The notes beneath the pieces are model-generated. The model made no database searches, was not told where the DNA came from, and saw nothing but the letters and a program-made list of their open reading frames with translations. A stretch of DNA of 14,103 bases from Candidatus Zixiibacteriota bacterium. Lineage in GTDB: Bacteria > SM23-81 > DAOVCL01. Numbering within the stretch: the first letter of the stretch is position 1; the number at the start of each line of letters is the position of its first letter. Shown here piece after piece: positions 1-5,661 of the stretch. The stretch spans positions 1 through 14,103 of the forward strand of contig DAOVCL010000027.1 of NCBI GenBank assembly GCA_030670005.1. The letters are read 5' to 3'. The translations under genes were made by a program, and so were the position numbers.

Positions 1-258
1 CTCAACTATACCTTTTGAAGCCTCTTTCACGATCTCCGAAGCTTCTATTTTGGCTATTTCGGCAGCATCAATTACACCTTTCATCGCGTCTCCGGCGGTG
101 TCTTTAACTGCTTCTCGGGTAAGCTCGGTTTTCTCCAATGCGTCCTTGACGGCATCTCTTGTAATCTCACCCACTTTCAGTTTCAGATCCCTGCCCTCCT
201 CCGCTGCCTTTACCAAAGCCTCTCTTACAGTTTGGGTCACTTTGCTTTCTTCTTTCAC
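1..258 (-). CDS. Amphipathic-helix (LEA-like) protein, 5' part only
   Basis: A GTG-started reading frame on the minus strand is open for 86 codons and leaves the window at base 1, so the C-terminus is missing. The start is supported by a near-perfect Shine-Dalgarno (AAGGAGG, bases 271-265) six bases upstream. The protein begins MKEESKVTQTVREALVKAAE and continues as charged Lys/Glu/Asp-rich segments with recurring Ala/Val/Ile. An 'ITRDAVKDALEKT' unit is followed by a similar 'LTREAVKDTAGDAM' unit, so there is an approximate internal repeat. There are no Cys and no membrane segment in the visible part. This pattern suggests long amphipathic or coiled-coil helices like those of LEA-type stress proteins or phasin-like proteins. 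I cannot assign a family or function. The plus-strand frame over the same bases is low-complexity Ser/Thr/Ala-rich and is the shadow. Confidence 0.75.
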   Translation of the reverse strand, partial: MKEESKVTQTVREALVKAAEEGRDLKLKVGEITRDAVKDALEKTELTREAVKDTAGDAMKGVIDAAEIAKIEASEIVKEASKGIVE

Positions 259-301
259 GATCTGCCTCCTTGAAATTTTAGTTTACTTTCTTTTTCTGTC
301 A

Positions 302-330
302 ATACTATCACTATACTTAATTCAATACAA
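302..330 (-). promoter_or_regulatory. Candidate promoter for the LEA-like gene
   Basis: On the minus strand, TTGTAT (330-325) and TAGTAT (307-302) are separated by 17 bases. This would start transcription near 295 and leave room for the AAGGAGG site. A second option is a perfect TTGACA (302-297) with TAAAAT (280-275) at 16 bases, but its start point would fall inside the ribosome binding site. The first is therefore preferred. Read by eye only. Confidence 0.4.
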
Positions 331-422
331 TCATAAACACCATCTCCTTTCAGTGGATTAAACTTCTTATTAGACCATAAATAGGGGATATACCTAAAGT
401 TATAGTTTTTTTATTCTCCTAT

Positions 423-1244
423 TTACCTGAACTCAAATCTTATTCCCAACCTCCCCAGATCCTCCACTCTTCCACCGCAATGATCAACATCATTGAGATG
501 AAGGTATTGAGCAAAGCCAACGATGCCTCCATTGCCCTCTCTTAGTCTGATACCAGCTTCAATAGCCCCATCGAAAAAACCACTCCTCTCTGAAAGGGAG
601 CCATCAGTAGAGACGGCCCGGAGGTTGGCGGAAAAATGCGGCAACAACCCCTTCTTTAAAGGATGGAAGGCAAATCCTACTATTACCTCTCGGTTATAAT
701 CTACATCGGATCTCCTGATCATCTCACCCAGTGTGACCTTTCCTCTTAATAAGGCTATATCTTTAACCTTTCCCTCCCTTACGAATCTGACCGCCAGGGT
801 ATTCCACCTCTCTGTGAAGCCGTCAAAACGATCCTGGTCGTGCTTGCAATGATGGTTAAGGGCAATCCCAAGCTCACCCCCTCCCACTTCCCTCTTCAAC
901 CCAGGCTCAATTGTGTAATGGACCTTTTGTGGATTAAAGTAGGATATATTCTTGCTTTTTTCAATGATCGTCTCTATATCTCCAAAAAGGTAAAGGGAGA
1001 TCCCCTTACACCTTGCCAGGTCAAACTTAACTTTCGTCCCCCCATTCCAATTGAGGTCTCTGTCATTGGATAGATATTTGGCCCAATAGACGGTGGTCTT
1101 AGAGTTCAGAAACAACTCTATCCCTTTGTTGCTGGCTCCGATTTGAGAAAAACCTGGGGGGGATAAACCCAAGCTGCAGATGAGGGCCAATAACAGGACA
1201 GGGAAAATGGGTACTCTCTTTTCTGGCTTCATAACTCTGCTCAT
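423..1244 (-). CDS. Secreted outer-membrane beta-barrel-like protein
   Basis: A 273-residue protein with a clear signal peptide: Lys/Arg at residues 7-10, a hydrophobic core at about 13-28, and a likely cleavage after PPGFSQ or shortly after. The mature part alternates short polar and hydrophobic stretches rich in Gly and aromatics, for example 'GISLYLFGDIETII' and 'GGELGIALNHHCKHD'. It ends in ...RLGIRFEFR, close to the aromatic-ending last strand of outer-membrane barrels. I infer an 8- to 10-strand barrel in the outer membrane but recognise no specific family. The His/Asp-rich segment HHCKHDQD could be a site of interest. The start ATG (1244-1242) overlaps the stop of the upstream small gene as ATGA, which suggests translational coupling; a second ATG four codons later is also possible. 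It is the last gene of the operon that begins with the patatin-like lipase. No clear terminator hairpin was seen below 423. Confidence 0.7.
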   Translation of the reverse strand: MSRVMKPEKRVPIFPVLLLALICSLGLSPPGFSQIGASNKGIELFLNSKTTVYWAKYLSNDRDLNWNGGTKVKFDLARCKGISLYLFGDIETIIEKSKNISYFNPQKVHYTIEPGLKREVGGGELGIALNHHCKHDQDRFDGFTERWNTLAVRFVREGKVKDIALLRGKVTLGEMIRRSDVDYNREVIVGFAFHPLKKGLLPHFSANLRAVSTDGSLSERSGFFDGAIEAGIRLREGNGGIVGFAQYLHLNDVDHCGGRVEDLGRLGIRFEFR

Positions 1245-1435
1245 AGAACATAGAGGATAAGGGCAAAAACCCCGAAAGATAGGGTAACAAAGCCGAGGAG
1301 GCGAAAAGCGTCTCTATTTGCCGTCTCTGCTCCAAAAAGCCTCATTGCCTGATCAGGGAAGAAGATCATAAGTACCCCACATAGCAGACAGCCAAAACTC
1401 CCCAAGGTTTGAATTGTATAGCAAATATTGCCCAT
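1241..1435 (-). CDS. Small two-helix inner-membrane protein, unknown function
   Basis: This 64-residue protein (from ATG 1435-1433) consists almost entirely of two hydrophobic segments. One covers roughly residues 9-28 (TIQTLGSFGCLLCGVLMIFF). The other covers the C-terminal 18 or so residues (LLGFVTLSFGVFALILYVL). They are joined by a polar loop with FPDQAMRLFGAETANRD. The frame can be extended two codons to a TTG at 1441; neither start has a convincing ribosome binding site. The gene lies 35 bases after the patatin-like gene and overlaps the next gene by ATGA, so it is very likely co-transcribed and coupled. The topology resembles small DUF-type membrane proteins, but no function can be assigned. 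The conserved position between a lipase and an outer-membrane protein suggests a helper in envelope lipid handling; that is inference only. Confidence 0.7.
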   Translation of the reverse strand: MGNICYTIQTLGSFGCLLCGVLMIFFPDQAMRLFGAETANRDAFRLLGFVTLSFGVFALILYVL

Positions 1436-1470
1436 TTCCAAGGGTTAAGGCAAGAGAACCCTCTCCACTT

Positions 1471-2436
1471 CTACCCTGAGGAGAATCGGCTTATATCTGA
1501 CAGGAGATCCCTTGTCGCCCGTTCCCCTGCACAGATAGCCTCCTTTGCCCGATAATATTCCATGGGCTTCAAGAACCCTACCTCTGGACTTATCAGCACA
1601 TTAGGGGGATTATCCTTTAACCTGGCAGCGAGAATCTCATTTTCCATAATGGAGACCGTCTGGAAGATGACATTGAAGATGCTGGGAGAAGGTGGTTTTT
1701 TATCTGATCCCTCTCGAGCAAAGATGTCACTAATTCGGGCAACTATCTGGGTCTGTTTGGCTTTAGATTGAATGTATTTTGCTATCCGACTGTTCACGAT
1801 CCTGGAGTTTACCTTGCCCAATGAGGATCCCTCCTTGGCTTCGCCTCCTATGCCCATCCTCTGGGCATTCCTCTCCACAGAGACCATAACATTGACGGCC
1901 ATTACCGCTTCAGCCCCCATCTCTCTGACTACTGATATGGGAACAGGATTGACAAGTCCGCCATCCACTAAGAACCTCTCTCCAAGCCTCACCGGAGTGA
2001 ATATCCCAGGAACGGATATGCTCGCCCTTACTGCCTCGGCAACAGAACCCCTGTCAATGACCATCTCTTCCCCTGTATTGATATCTGTGGCTACGGCAGC
2101 AAAAGGGATCTTCAGCTCCTCTATATTGGCATCGCCCACAAAAGATTTGATAAACTCCCTCACCCTCCCTCCCTCAATTAGACCAGACCTGGCTATGGTG
2201 GGGGCAAGCATAAGCGCTGTCTGCTTTAGATCCATATTCAGAGCTATCTCCTCCAATCTCTCTGTCTCCACACCTGCCGCATAGACGGCCCCGATCAGAG
2301 CTCCCATGCTGGCTCCAGCCACACAGTCAATGGGAATGCCATTTTCTTCTATGACCTTAAGAACCCCGATGTGGGCCAAACCCCTGGGTCCACCACCACC
2401 CAGGGCCAAGCCAATTTTGGGCCTCTTCGCTTCCAT
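1471..2436 (-). CDS. Patatin-like phospholipase (NTE/RssA type)
   Basis: A 321-residue patatin-fold hydrolase that should cleave acyl esters of phospholipids or related lipids with a Ser-Asp dyad. All family marks are visible: the oxyanion-hole loop GGGGPRG (residues 13-19), the nucleophile elbow G41-A-S43-M-G45, and the D158-G-G box in FLVDGGLVNPVP. The conserved stretch AVRASISVPGIFTPV precedes the last of these. There is no signal peptide, so the enzyme is probably cytoplasmic or peripheral at the inner membrane, as with RssA/YchK-type proteins (about 300 residues). The region beyond residue 175 is less conserved, with a basic Lys/Arg-rich part. The ATG at 2436 is preceded by CAGGAGA about nine bases upstream. 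It is the first gene of a three-gene minus-strand unit with the two-helix protein and the barrel-like protein. The substrate is unknown. Confidence 0.93.
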   Translation of the reverse strand: MEAKRPKIGLALGGGGPRGLAHIGVLKVIEENGIPIDCVAGASMGALIGAVYAAGVETERLEEIALNMDLKQTALMLAPTIARSGLIEGGRVREFIKSFVGDANIEELKIPFAAVATDINTGEEMVIDRGSVAEAVRASISVPGIFTPVRLGERFLVDGGLVNPVPISVVREMGAEAVMAVNVMVSVERNAQRMGIGGEAKEGSSLGKVNSRIVNSRIAKYIQSKAKQTQIVARISDIFAREGSDKKPPSPSIFNVIFQTVSIMENEILAARLKDNPPNVLISPEVGFLKPMEYYRAKEAICAGERATRDLLSDISRFSSG

Positions 2437-2639
2437 TTTAGCTATTCTCCTGAAACGACAACTTCATATCGTGGTTCATTCCATTCGACGCTTTTTATAA
2501 ACTTAGCTACCTTTGGCGGGACTTTTCTGACAGGGTTGCATGATTTTTATTTATCCTGTTTATCCTGTCAATCCTGTCTAAAAATGGAAATCCCGATATT
2601 ATCAGGTTAGCAAATTTGCTTATGAATGAATAGATCGGC
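2437..2639. other. Intergenic gap between the GNAT and patatin genes
   Basis: About 200 bases with no convincing gene. It holds the 9-bp tandem repeat at 2553-2579 and a perfect 12-bp palindrome AGCAAATTTGCT (2609-2620), 20 bases below the stop of the acyltransferase gene. The palindrome lacks a T-run and is not a good terminator; it could be a binding site or chance. A promoter for the patatin operon must lie here, but none stands out. Confidence 0.5.
2553..2579. repeat. Three 9-bp tandem units, dispersed-repeat type
   Basis: ATCCTGTTT, ATCCTGTCA and ATCCTGTCT follow each other with an exact 9-base period. Only the last two bases of the unit vary. The pattern (ATCCTG repeated every nine bases, A/T-rich flanks) looks like a short dispersed intergenic repeat that I recall from many environmental bacterial genomes. 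That recollection is not checked here. Confidence 0.7.
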
Positions 2640-3761
2640 CTATATCTCCATCTCGTAGATACGGTATTTCTTGCAGAGCCTTCCTCCCACAGCGGTGTCA
2701 AAGCTGTTGATTAAGTCGTTATCCTCCAAGTTCCAGGAGAGCTCACACCAACGGTAACCAAGCCTTGTGGCTACCTTCTCCGCCTCGTGATAAAGAACCA
2801 GGCTTACCCCCTTACCTCGATACTCCCTTTTTATGCCAAAGACCAGAGCCCTCAAACCATCTATTTTTCTCCGATAGTAGAGGAACTTAATCATCCCCCA
2901 GGGAACCAATTTTCCATTGAGCCTCTTTAAAACCTGATTGTAGTCGGGAATAGTCACACTCACCCCGATCGGTTCCCCTCTTACCTCGGCAAAGAGAACC
3001 AACTTTGGGACGGCGATGGGCTTAAGCCTTTTGGCCATAAGATCCATCTCCTCATCGGTCATCGGGACAAATCCCCAGTTTCTCTCCCAGGCGGAGTTGT
3101 AGATCTCCTTTATCAGCTCTACTTCCCCCTTTAGATGTCTCATATCCAGAGGCCGCACAACTAGCTCCTCTCTTCTCTTCATCCTCTCCACCAACCCCTC
3201 AATCCTTTCCGGGATGCCATCCTTGATCTCCTTCAAGAAGGCATAAAGGTCCTTGGCCTTATGAAAGCCATAGGTCTCCATAAATTCAAGGTAATATGGG
3301 GGATTGTAGGGCATCATAATGACCGGTGGACTATCGAAACCCTCCAAGAGGAAGGCACACTCATCGTTCATACTCGGGTTCATCGGCCCCCTTAGCAGGT
3401 TCATGTCCTTCCCCTGACACCAGACCCGCGCCCTATCCAGAAGGGCTTTGGCCACAGAGTAGTCAGGGATTACCTCAAAAAAGCCAAAGAAACCCGTCTT
3501 CTCCTGATGAAACTGGTTGTGGTTATGATCAATAATGGCCACTATCCTCCCCAAAGTCTGGTCATCCCTACGGGCTAAGAAGAGTTCTACCTCTGCATGT
3601 TTAAGGAATGGATTTTTCTCAAAATAAAATGTTGACTTAACCTCCCTCAGAAGGGGAGGAACCCAGTTGGGATCATCCTTATAGATTTTCCAAGGCAACT
3701 TGAGAAAATCCTTAAAGTCCCTCCTTGATTCCACCCTTTGAACCGAAACAACCCCCTTCAT
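2640..3761 (-). CDS. GNAT-fold acyltransferase of the YghO-like family
   Basis: A 373-residue cytoplasmic protein. The C-terminal third has an acyl-CoA binding loop of the GNAT type, REYRGKGVSLVLYHEAEK (residues 312-329; R315-G-K-G318 is the pyrophosphate loop), followed by the ELSWNLEDND strand-turn. The N-terminal half carries a signature I associate with YghO-like proteins: GPMNPSMNDECAFLLEGFD (125-143) and MPYNPPYYLEFMETYGF (150-166). This suggests a double-GNAT architecture, as in FemX-like or long-chain acyl transferases. The length fits that family (about 370-390). The substrate is unknown. The ATG at 3761 overlaps the TGA of the upstream TetR gene as ATGA and is preceded by GGAGAG, so the two are co-transcribed and probably coupled. 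The enzyme is then likely the target of that regulator. Some databases give this family unreliable names. Confidence 0.8.
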   Translation of the reverse strand: MKGVVSVQRVESRRDFKDFLKLPWKIYKDDPNWVPPLLREVKSTFYFEKNPFLKHAEVELFLARRDDQTLGRIVAIIDHNHNQFHQEKTGFFGFFEVIPDYSVAKALLDRARVWCQGKDMNLLRGPMNPSMNDECAFLLEGFDSPPVIMMPYNPPYYLEFMETYGFHKAKDLYAFLKEIKDGIPERIEGLVERMKRREELVVRPLDMRHLKGEVELIKEIYNSAWERNWGFVPMTDEEMDLMAKRLKPIAVPKLVLFAEVRGEPIGVSVTIPDYNQVLKRLNGKLVPWGMIKFLYYRRKIDGLRALVFGIKREYRGKGVSLVLYHEAEKVATRLGYRWCELSWNLEDNDLINSFDTAVGGRLCKKYRIYEMEI

Positions 3762-4336
3762 CTTCTCTCCAATCCCCTGAGAAGCACCCTCAGGAGAGCT
3801 TCTAAGTTATCCTCCGTCCAAATCCCCTCCCCTAAGACCAGTGAGTATTCCACCCCCCTCAGGGAGGAGACTATAGCCAGGGCAGTCAGGGGAAGATTCT
3901 CCACCGTGAAGATGGCTTTGCGAACACCCTCTTCCAGAATGGATTTGACTATCTTCAGCTCCTCCTCAAAGCTCTCTCTCCTGGCCTTTTCAATGACAGA
4001 GTATCTTTCTAAGTATTTATCCCGCAAGGAACCATAATAGTTGGACAACTGGACCAAATACTTTAGCTTAGTAAGCAAAAAGGCTTTGAGCTTCCCCTGG
4101 GGGGAGTCCTCCTTGCTTATGGCCTCCCATACCTTCTTTTTCAGGAACTCCCTCTCCTCCTCGATCACCTCAGCAAATATCCTCTCCTTGCTCTCGAAGT
4201 AGTGGTAGATAGTCCCCTTGCCGATGCGGGCAAATCTGGCGATCTCCTCTACAGTGGTCTTCTTCAAGCCGAACCTGGCGAAGAGATCCCGGGAGACCTT
4301 AAGGATAAGCTCCTTTTTATTTGTTTGCAGATCCAT
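3758..4336 (-). CDS. TetR/AcrR-family transcriptional regulator
   Basis: A TetR-type repressor of 192 residues from ATG 4336-4334, the usual family length. The N-terminal DNA-binding domain is clear: FARFGLKKTTVEEIARFARI, then GKGTIYHYFESKERIF. This is the standard helix-turn-helix with the G-T-I-Y-x-Y-F recognition helix. The rest is a helical ligand-binding domain with no clear ligand signature. The frame can be extended 11 codons to a TTG at 4369. That TTG lies inside the -10 box of a well-formed promoter and beside the operator-like repeat, so the ATG start is preferred, although neither start has a good ribosome binding site. The gene is first in a two-gene unit with the GNAT acyltransferase and probably represses its own operon. 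Confidence 0.9.
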   Translation of the reverse strand: MDLQTNKKELILKVSRDLFARFGLKKTTVEEIARFARIGKGTIYHYFESKERIFAEVIEEEREFLKKKVWEAISKEDSPQGKLKAFLLTKLKYLVQLSNYYGSLRDKYLERYSVIEKARRESFEEELKIVKSILEEGVRKAIFTVENLPLTALAIVSSLRGVEYSLVLGEGIWTEDNLEALLRVLLRGLERR

Positions 4337-4346
4337 TGGTAAATTC

Positions 4347-4367
4347 GACCAATTTGGTTTTATGGTC
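4347..4367. promoter_or_regulatory. Inverted repeat, likely TetR operator
   Basis: Bases 4347-4367 read GACCA, an 11-base middle, then TGGTC: a spaced inverted repeat. Nested inside is ACCAA-T-TTGGT (4348-4358), an 11-base odd palindrome. It sits at and just after the predicted transcription start of the TetR gene, where a self-repressing TetR protein would bind. Confidence 0.55.
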
Positions 4368-4395
4368 AATTTAAGGGAAAAAAGAAAGATGTCAA
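4368..4395 (-). promoter_or_regulatory. Promoter of the TetR-GNAT operon
   Basis: On the minus strand a perfect TTGACA (4395-4390) is followed after 16 bases by TAAATT (4373-4368). Transcription would start near 4361, ahead of the ATG at 4336 but after the alternative TTG at 4369. Confidence 0.6.
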
Positions 4396-4411
4396 CCTAT
4401 TTTTTGACTGA

Positions 4412-4525
4412 ATGACTAAACCCCGCAAGGTTACCAACTTGGAAAGCTACTTCAGGAAGTCATCAGAAATTATCCCGGATTATGAGTTAAGAAACCAGGA
4501 GATTATCACAAGATATTCAAAATAA
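4412..4525 (+). other. Weak small ORF or coding relic in a 281-base gap
   Basis: The gap 4370-4650 has no firm gene. A 37-codon frame runs from ATG 4412 to TAA 4525, encoding a protein that starts MTKPRKVTNLESYFRKSS. It is followed in another plus-strand frame, up to a TAA ending at 4575, by a protein-like stretch (KIRKVKAHILEDPYIICG). Both pieces look more protein-like than random, and a frameshifted relic of one small gene is conceivable. There is no ribosome binding site at the ATG, and I recognise no family. Nothing else was seen in this gap beyond the TetR promoter. Confidence 0.2.
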
Positions 4526-4650
4526 GGAAGGTGAAAGCCCACATCCTTGAAGATCCTTATATAATCTGTGGTTAATGTATATTTTGGGATTATGATTAGG
4601 TGGTAAGGGACCAAATCCCATTTTTTGCCCCCCTTCTGCTGTCTCCAACT

Positions 4651-4887
4651 TCACATGGCTTTCATTATCTCTTCCTCTTTGTGCAACCTATTCCAGCACT
4701 CTATATTGTTGACGTATCCTGGATCGGGGGCGGTAATATCCCCGAAGTAGTTATAAGCCCTCGCCCTACATCCGCCACAGGAATCTCTGAACTTACACAC
4801 TTTACAGTTAAGCCTCAATTTCGACCTATCTCTCAAGGTCTTAAATATCTCTTCCAGGAACTTTTTATTTTTCGCCCCTTCGTCCAT
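4651..4887 (-). CDS. Stand-alone SPASM fragment of a radical SAM protein
   Basis: A 78-residue protein that matches only the C-terminal iron-sulfur (SPASM/twitch) part of radical SAM enzymes such as the AhbC/AhbD/NirJ/PqqE kind. The visible signature is FKTLRDRSKL, then C28-K-V-C31, then DSC-GG-C40-RARAY, then FGD and DPGY. Full-length relatives have about 350-400 residues with a CxxxCxxC radical SAM core, which is absent here and not found in the neighbourhood. The usual Cys in the DPGC box is Tyr; another Cys lies seven residues further on (IECWNRL). The ATG has its own good Shine-Dalgarno (GGAAGGAG, about five bases away), 31 bases after the arsR stop, so it may be translated as it stands. 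It is either a truncated relic or a genuine mini-protein. It is probably co-transcribed with the ArsR gene. Confidence 0.7.
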   Translation of the reverse strand: MDEGAKNKKFLEEIFKTLRDRSKLRLNCKVCKFRDSCGGCRARAYNYFGDITAPDPGYVNNIECWNRLHKEEEIMKAM

Positions 4888-4918
4888 CGAATCTCCTTCC
4901 CAGTTAAAGGAGGTTAAC

Positions 4919-5293
4919 CTACCTCTTAAGAGGTTTGCCTGTCAGGGACTCTAAGGCTTTTCTCTCTCTCTCCCACGAGGATTTTAAAACCTCGGAAACT
5001 AAATCCAAGATCTCGAATACCCTCTTATCTGCTACCCCACAATAGACATTAAGGCCCTCCCTGCGGGAAACCACTAAACCGGCATCCCTCAAAATAGCCA
5101 GATGCCTGGAGACCACAGACTGGTCGAGGTTCAACCTGGAGACTAATTCACATACCCTCTTCTCCCCTTCCTGCAAGAGCTTTAATATCTCTATCCTGCT
5201 TGCAGAGGCTAAAGCCGAGAGGAGGCTTCTCCGGGGATCATGGGCTCCTGAAAGTAGCCTTTCTTTAAGGGTTTTCTTTATTCTTTTAGCCAT
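4919..5293 (-). CDS. ArsR-family winged-helix transcriptional regulator
   Basis: A 124-residue repressor-type protein. The winged-helix domain is plain: ASRIEILKLLQEGEKRVCEL (residues 31-50), the recognition helix region LNLDQSVVSRHLAILRDAGL (54-73), and the wing VSRREGLNVYCGVAD (75-89). ArsR/SmtB metal sensors often carry ELCVCDL in the alpha3 region. Here it reads RVCEL, with a single Cys (C48) and a second Cys at C85 in the wing, so a classic arsenic site is not complete. The signal could be another metal, redox state or something else. The basic N-terminal extension of about 20 residues is longer than in minimal members. The ATG at 5293 follows a strong promoter with a candidate operator near its start point, which fits self-repression. 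The downstream partner is the SPASM fragment. Confidence 0.9.
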   Translation of the reverse strand: MAKRIKKTLKERLLSGAHDPRRSLLSALASASRIEILKLLQEGEKRVCELVSRLNLDQSVVSRHLAILRDAGLVVSRREGLNVYCGVADKRVFEILDLVSEVLKSSWERERKALESLTGKPLKR

Positions 5294-5302
5294 TATGTTT
5301 AT

Positions 5303-5318
5303 ATGCTTAATTGTGCAT
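5303..5318. promoter_or_regulatory. Inverted repeat, candidate ArsR operator
   Basis: ATGC-TTAATTGT-GCAT is a 4+4 base inverted repeat over an A/T-rich centre. It lies at the predicted transcription start of arsR. Position and base make-up fit an ArsR-type operator; the arms are short, so this is tentative. Confidence 0.4.
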
Positions 5319-5323
5319 TTAGA

Positions 5324-5352
5324 AATATAAGGATAATTTTGTCCCTTGTCAA
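5324..5352 (-). promoter_or_regulatory. Strong sigma-70-like promoter of arsR
   Basis: TTGACA (5352-5347), exactly 17 bases, then TATATT (5329-5324) on the minus strand. Transcription would start near 5317, giving a leader of about 25 bases. Confidence 0.75.
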
Positions 5353-5403
5353 GGCTTTTTTCAGAAAACTACAAAAATCCTTGTGGATCTGAATTATCCA
5401 TAT

Positions 5404-5563
5404 GCCACAAAGGCACCAAGCCCCAAAGCCCTGATCAAATATGGATTAAGCAAACGTTCACAGATTAATGCAGGGAAACTCAGTTTAATAGACGAATGTT
5501 TTGTGTTTAATCTTCTTAGTGATCCTTCGACTTCGCTCAGGACATGCTTAGTGGCTTCGTGGC
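5404..5563. repeat. Long imperfect inverted repeat (foldback/MITE-like)
   Basis: The outer arms are GCCACAAAGGCACCAAGC (5404-5421) and GCTTAGTGGCTTCGTGGC (5546-5563); one matches the reverse complement of the other at 15 of 18 bases. Inner arms GATTAAGCAAACGTTC (5444-5459) and GAATGTTTTGTGTTTAATC (5494-5512) also pair, apart from two substitutions and a three-base gap. The right arm has an extra block between its outer and inner parts, the dispersed repeat at 5523-5544. The unit fills most of the 367-base space between arsR and def and encodes no convincing protein. The def frame runs open back through it to 5383, but without a ribosome binding site or deformylase homology. The GCCACAAAGGCACC-type arm resembles a common dispersed intergenic repeat in environmental genomes (from memory). 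Confidence 0.65.
5523..5544. repeat. Dispersed repeat core (CCTTCGACTTCGCTCAGGAC)
   Basis: The core CCTTCGACTTCGCTCAGGAC is flanked by TCCT/AGGA ends that can pair. I recall this sequence as a frequent short intergenic repeat in many unrelated bacterial genomes. Here it sits inside the right arm of the inverted-repeat element, where the left arm has no counterpart. Confidence 0.6.
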
Positions 5564-5611
5564 TAAATTTTATGAATAGATTGGGGAGAATGCCTCCGAA
5601 ATATAAAAAAG

Positions 5612-5640
5612 TTGACTTTTTACGGATTGATGTTTATTTT
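5612..5640 (+). promoter_or_regulatory. Candidate promoter of def-amrS
   Basis: TTGACT (5612-5617), 17 bases, TATTTT (5635-5640). The start point would be near 5647, right at the AGGAGG ribosome binding site, so the leader would be unusually short. An upstream promoter within the repeat element is an alternative. Confidence 0.4.
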
Positions 5641-5661
5641 CCCTATAGGAGGAGAGATCAA

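Noticed and set aside
50..361. Plus-strand frame of 103 codons at the left edge
   Set aside because: Low-complexity Ser/Ala-rich shadow of the minus-strand LEA-like gene, which has an AAGGAGG site.
1772..2284. Plus-strand open frame of 170 codons over the patatin gene
   Set aside because: Ser/Thr/Pro-rich antisense shadow; the minus strand encodes intact patatin motifs.
5383..5661. N-terminal extension of the deformylase frame
   Set aside because: The extra 93 codons run through the inverted-repeat element, lack a ribosome binding site at their start and have no deformylase homology; ATG 5662 has a strong site.
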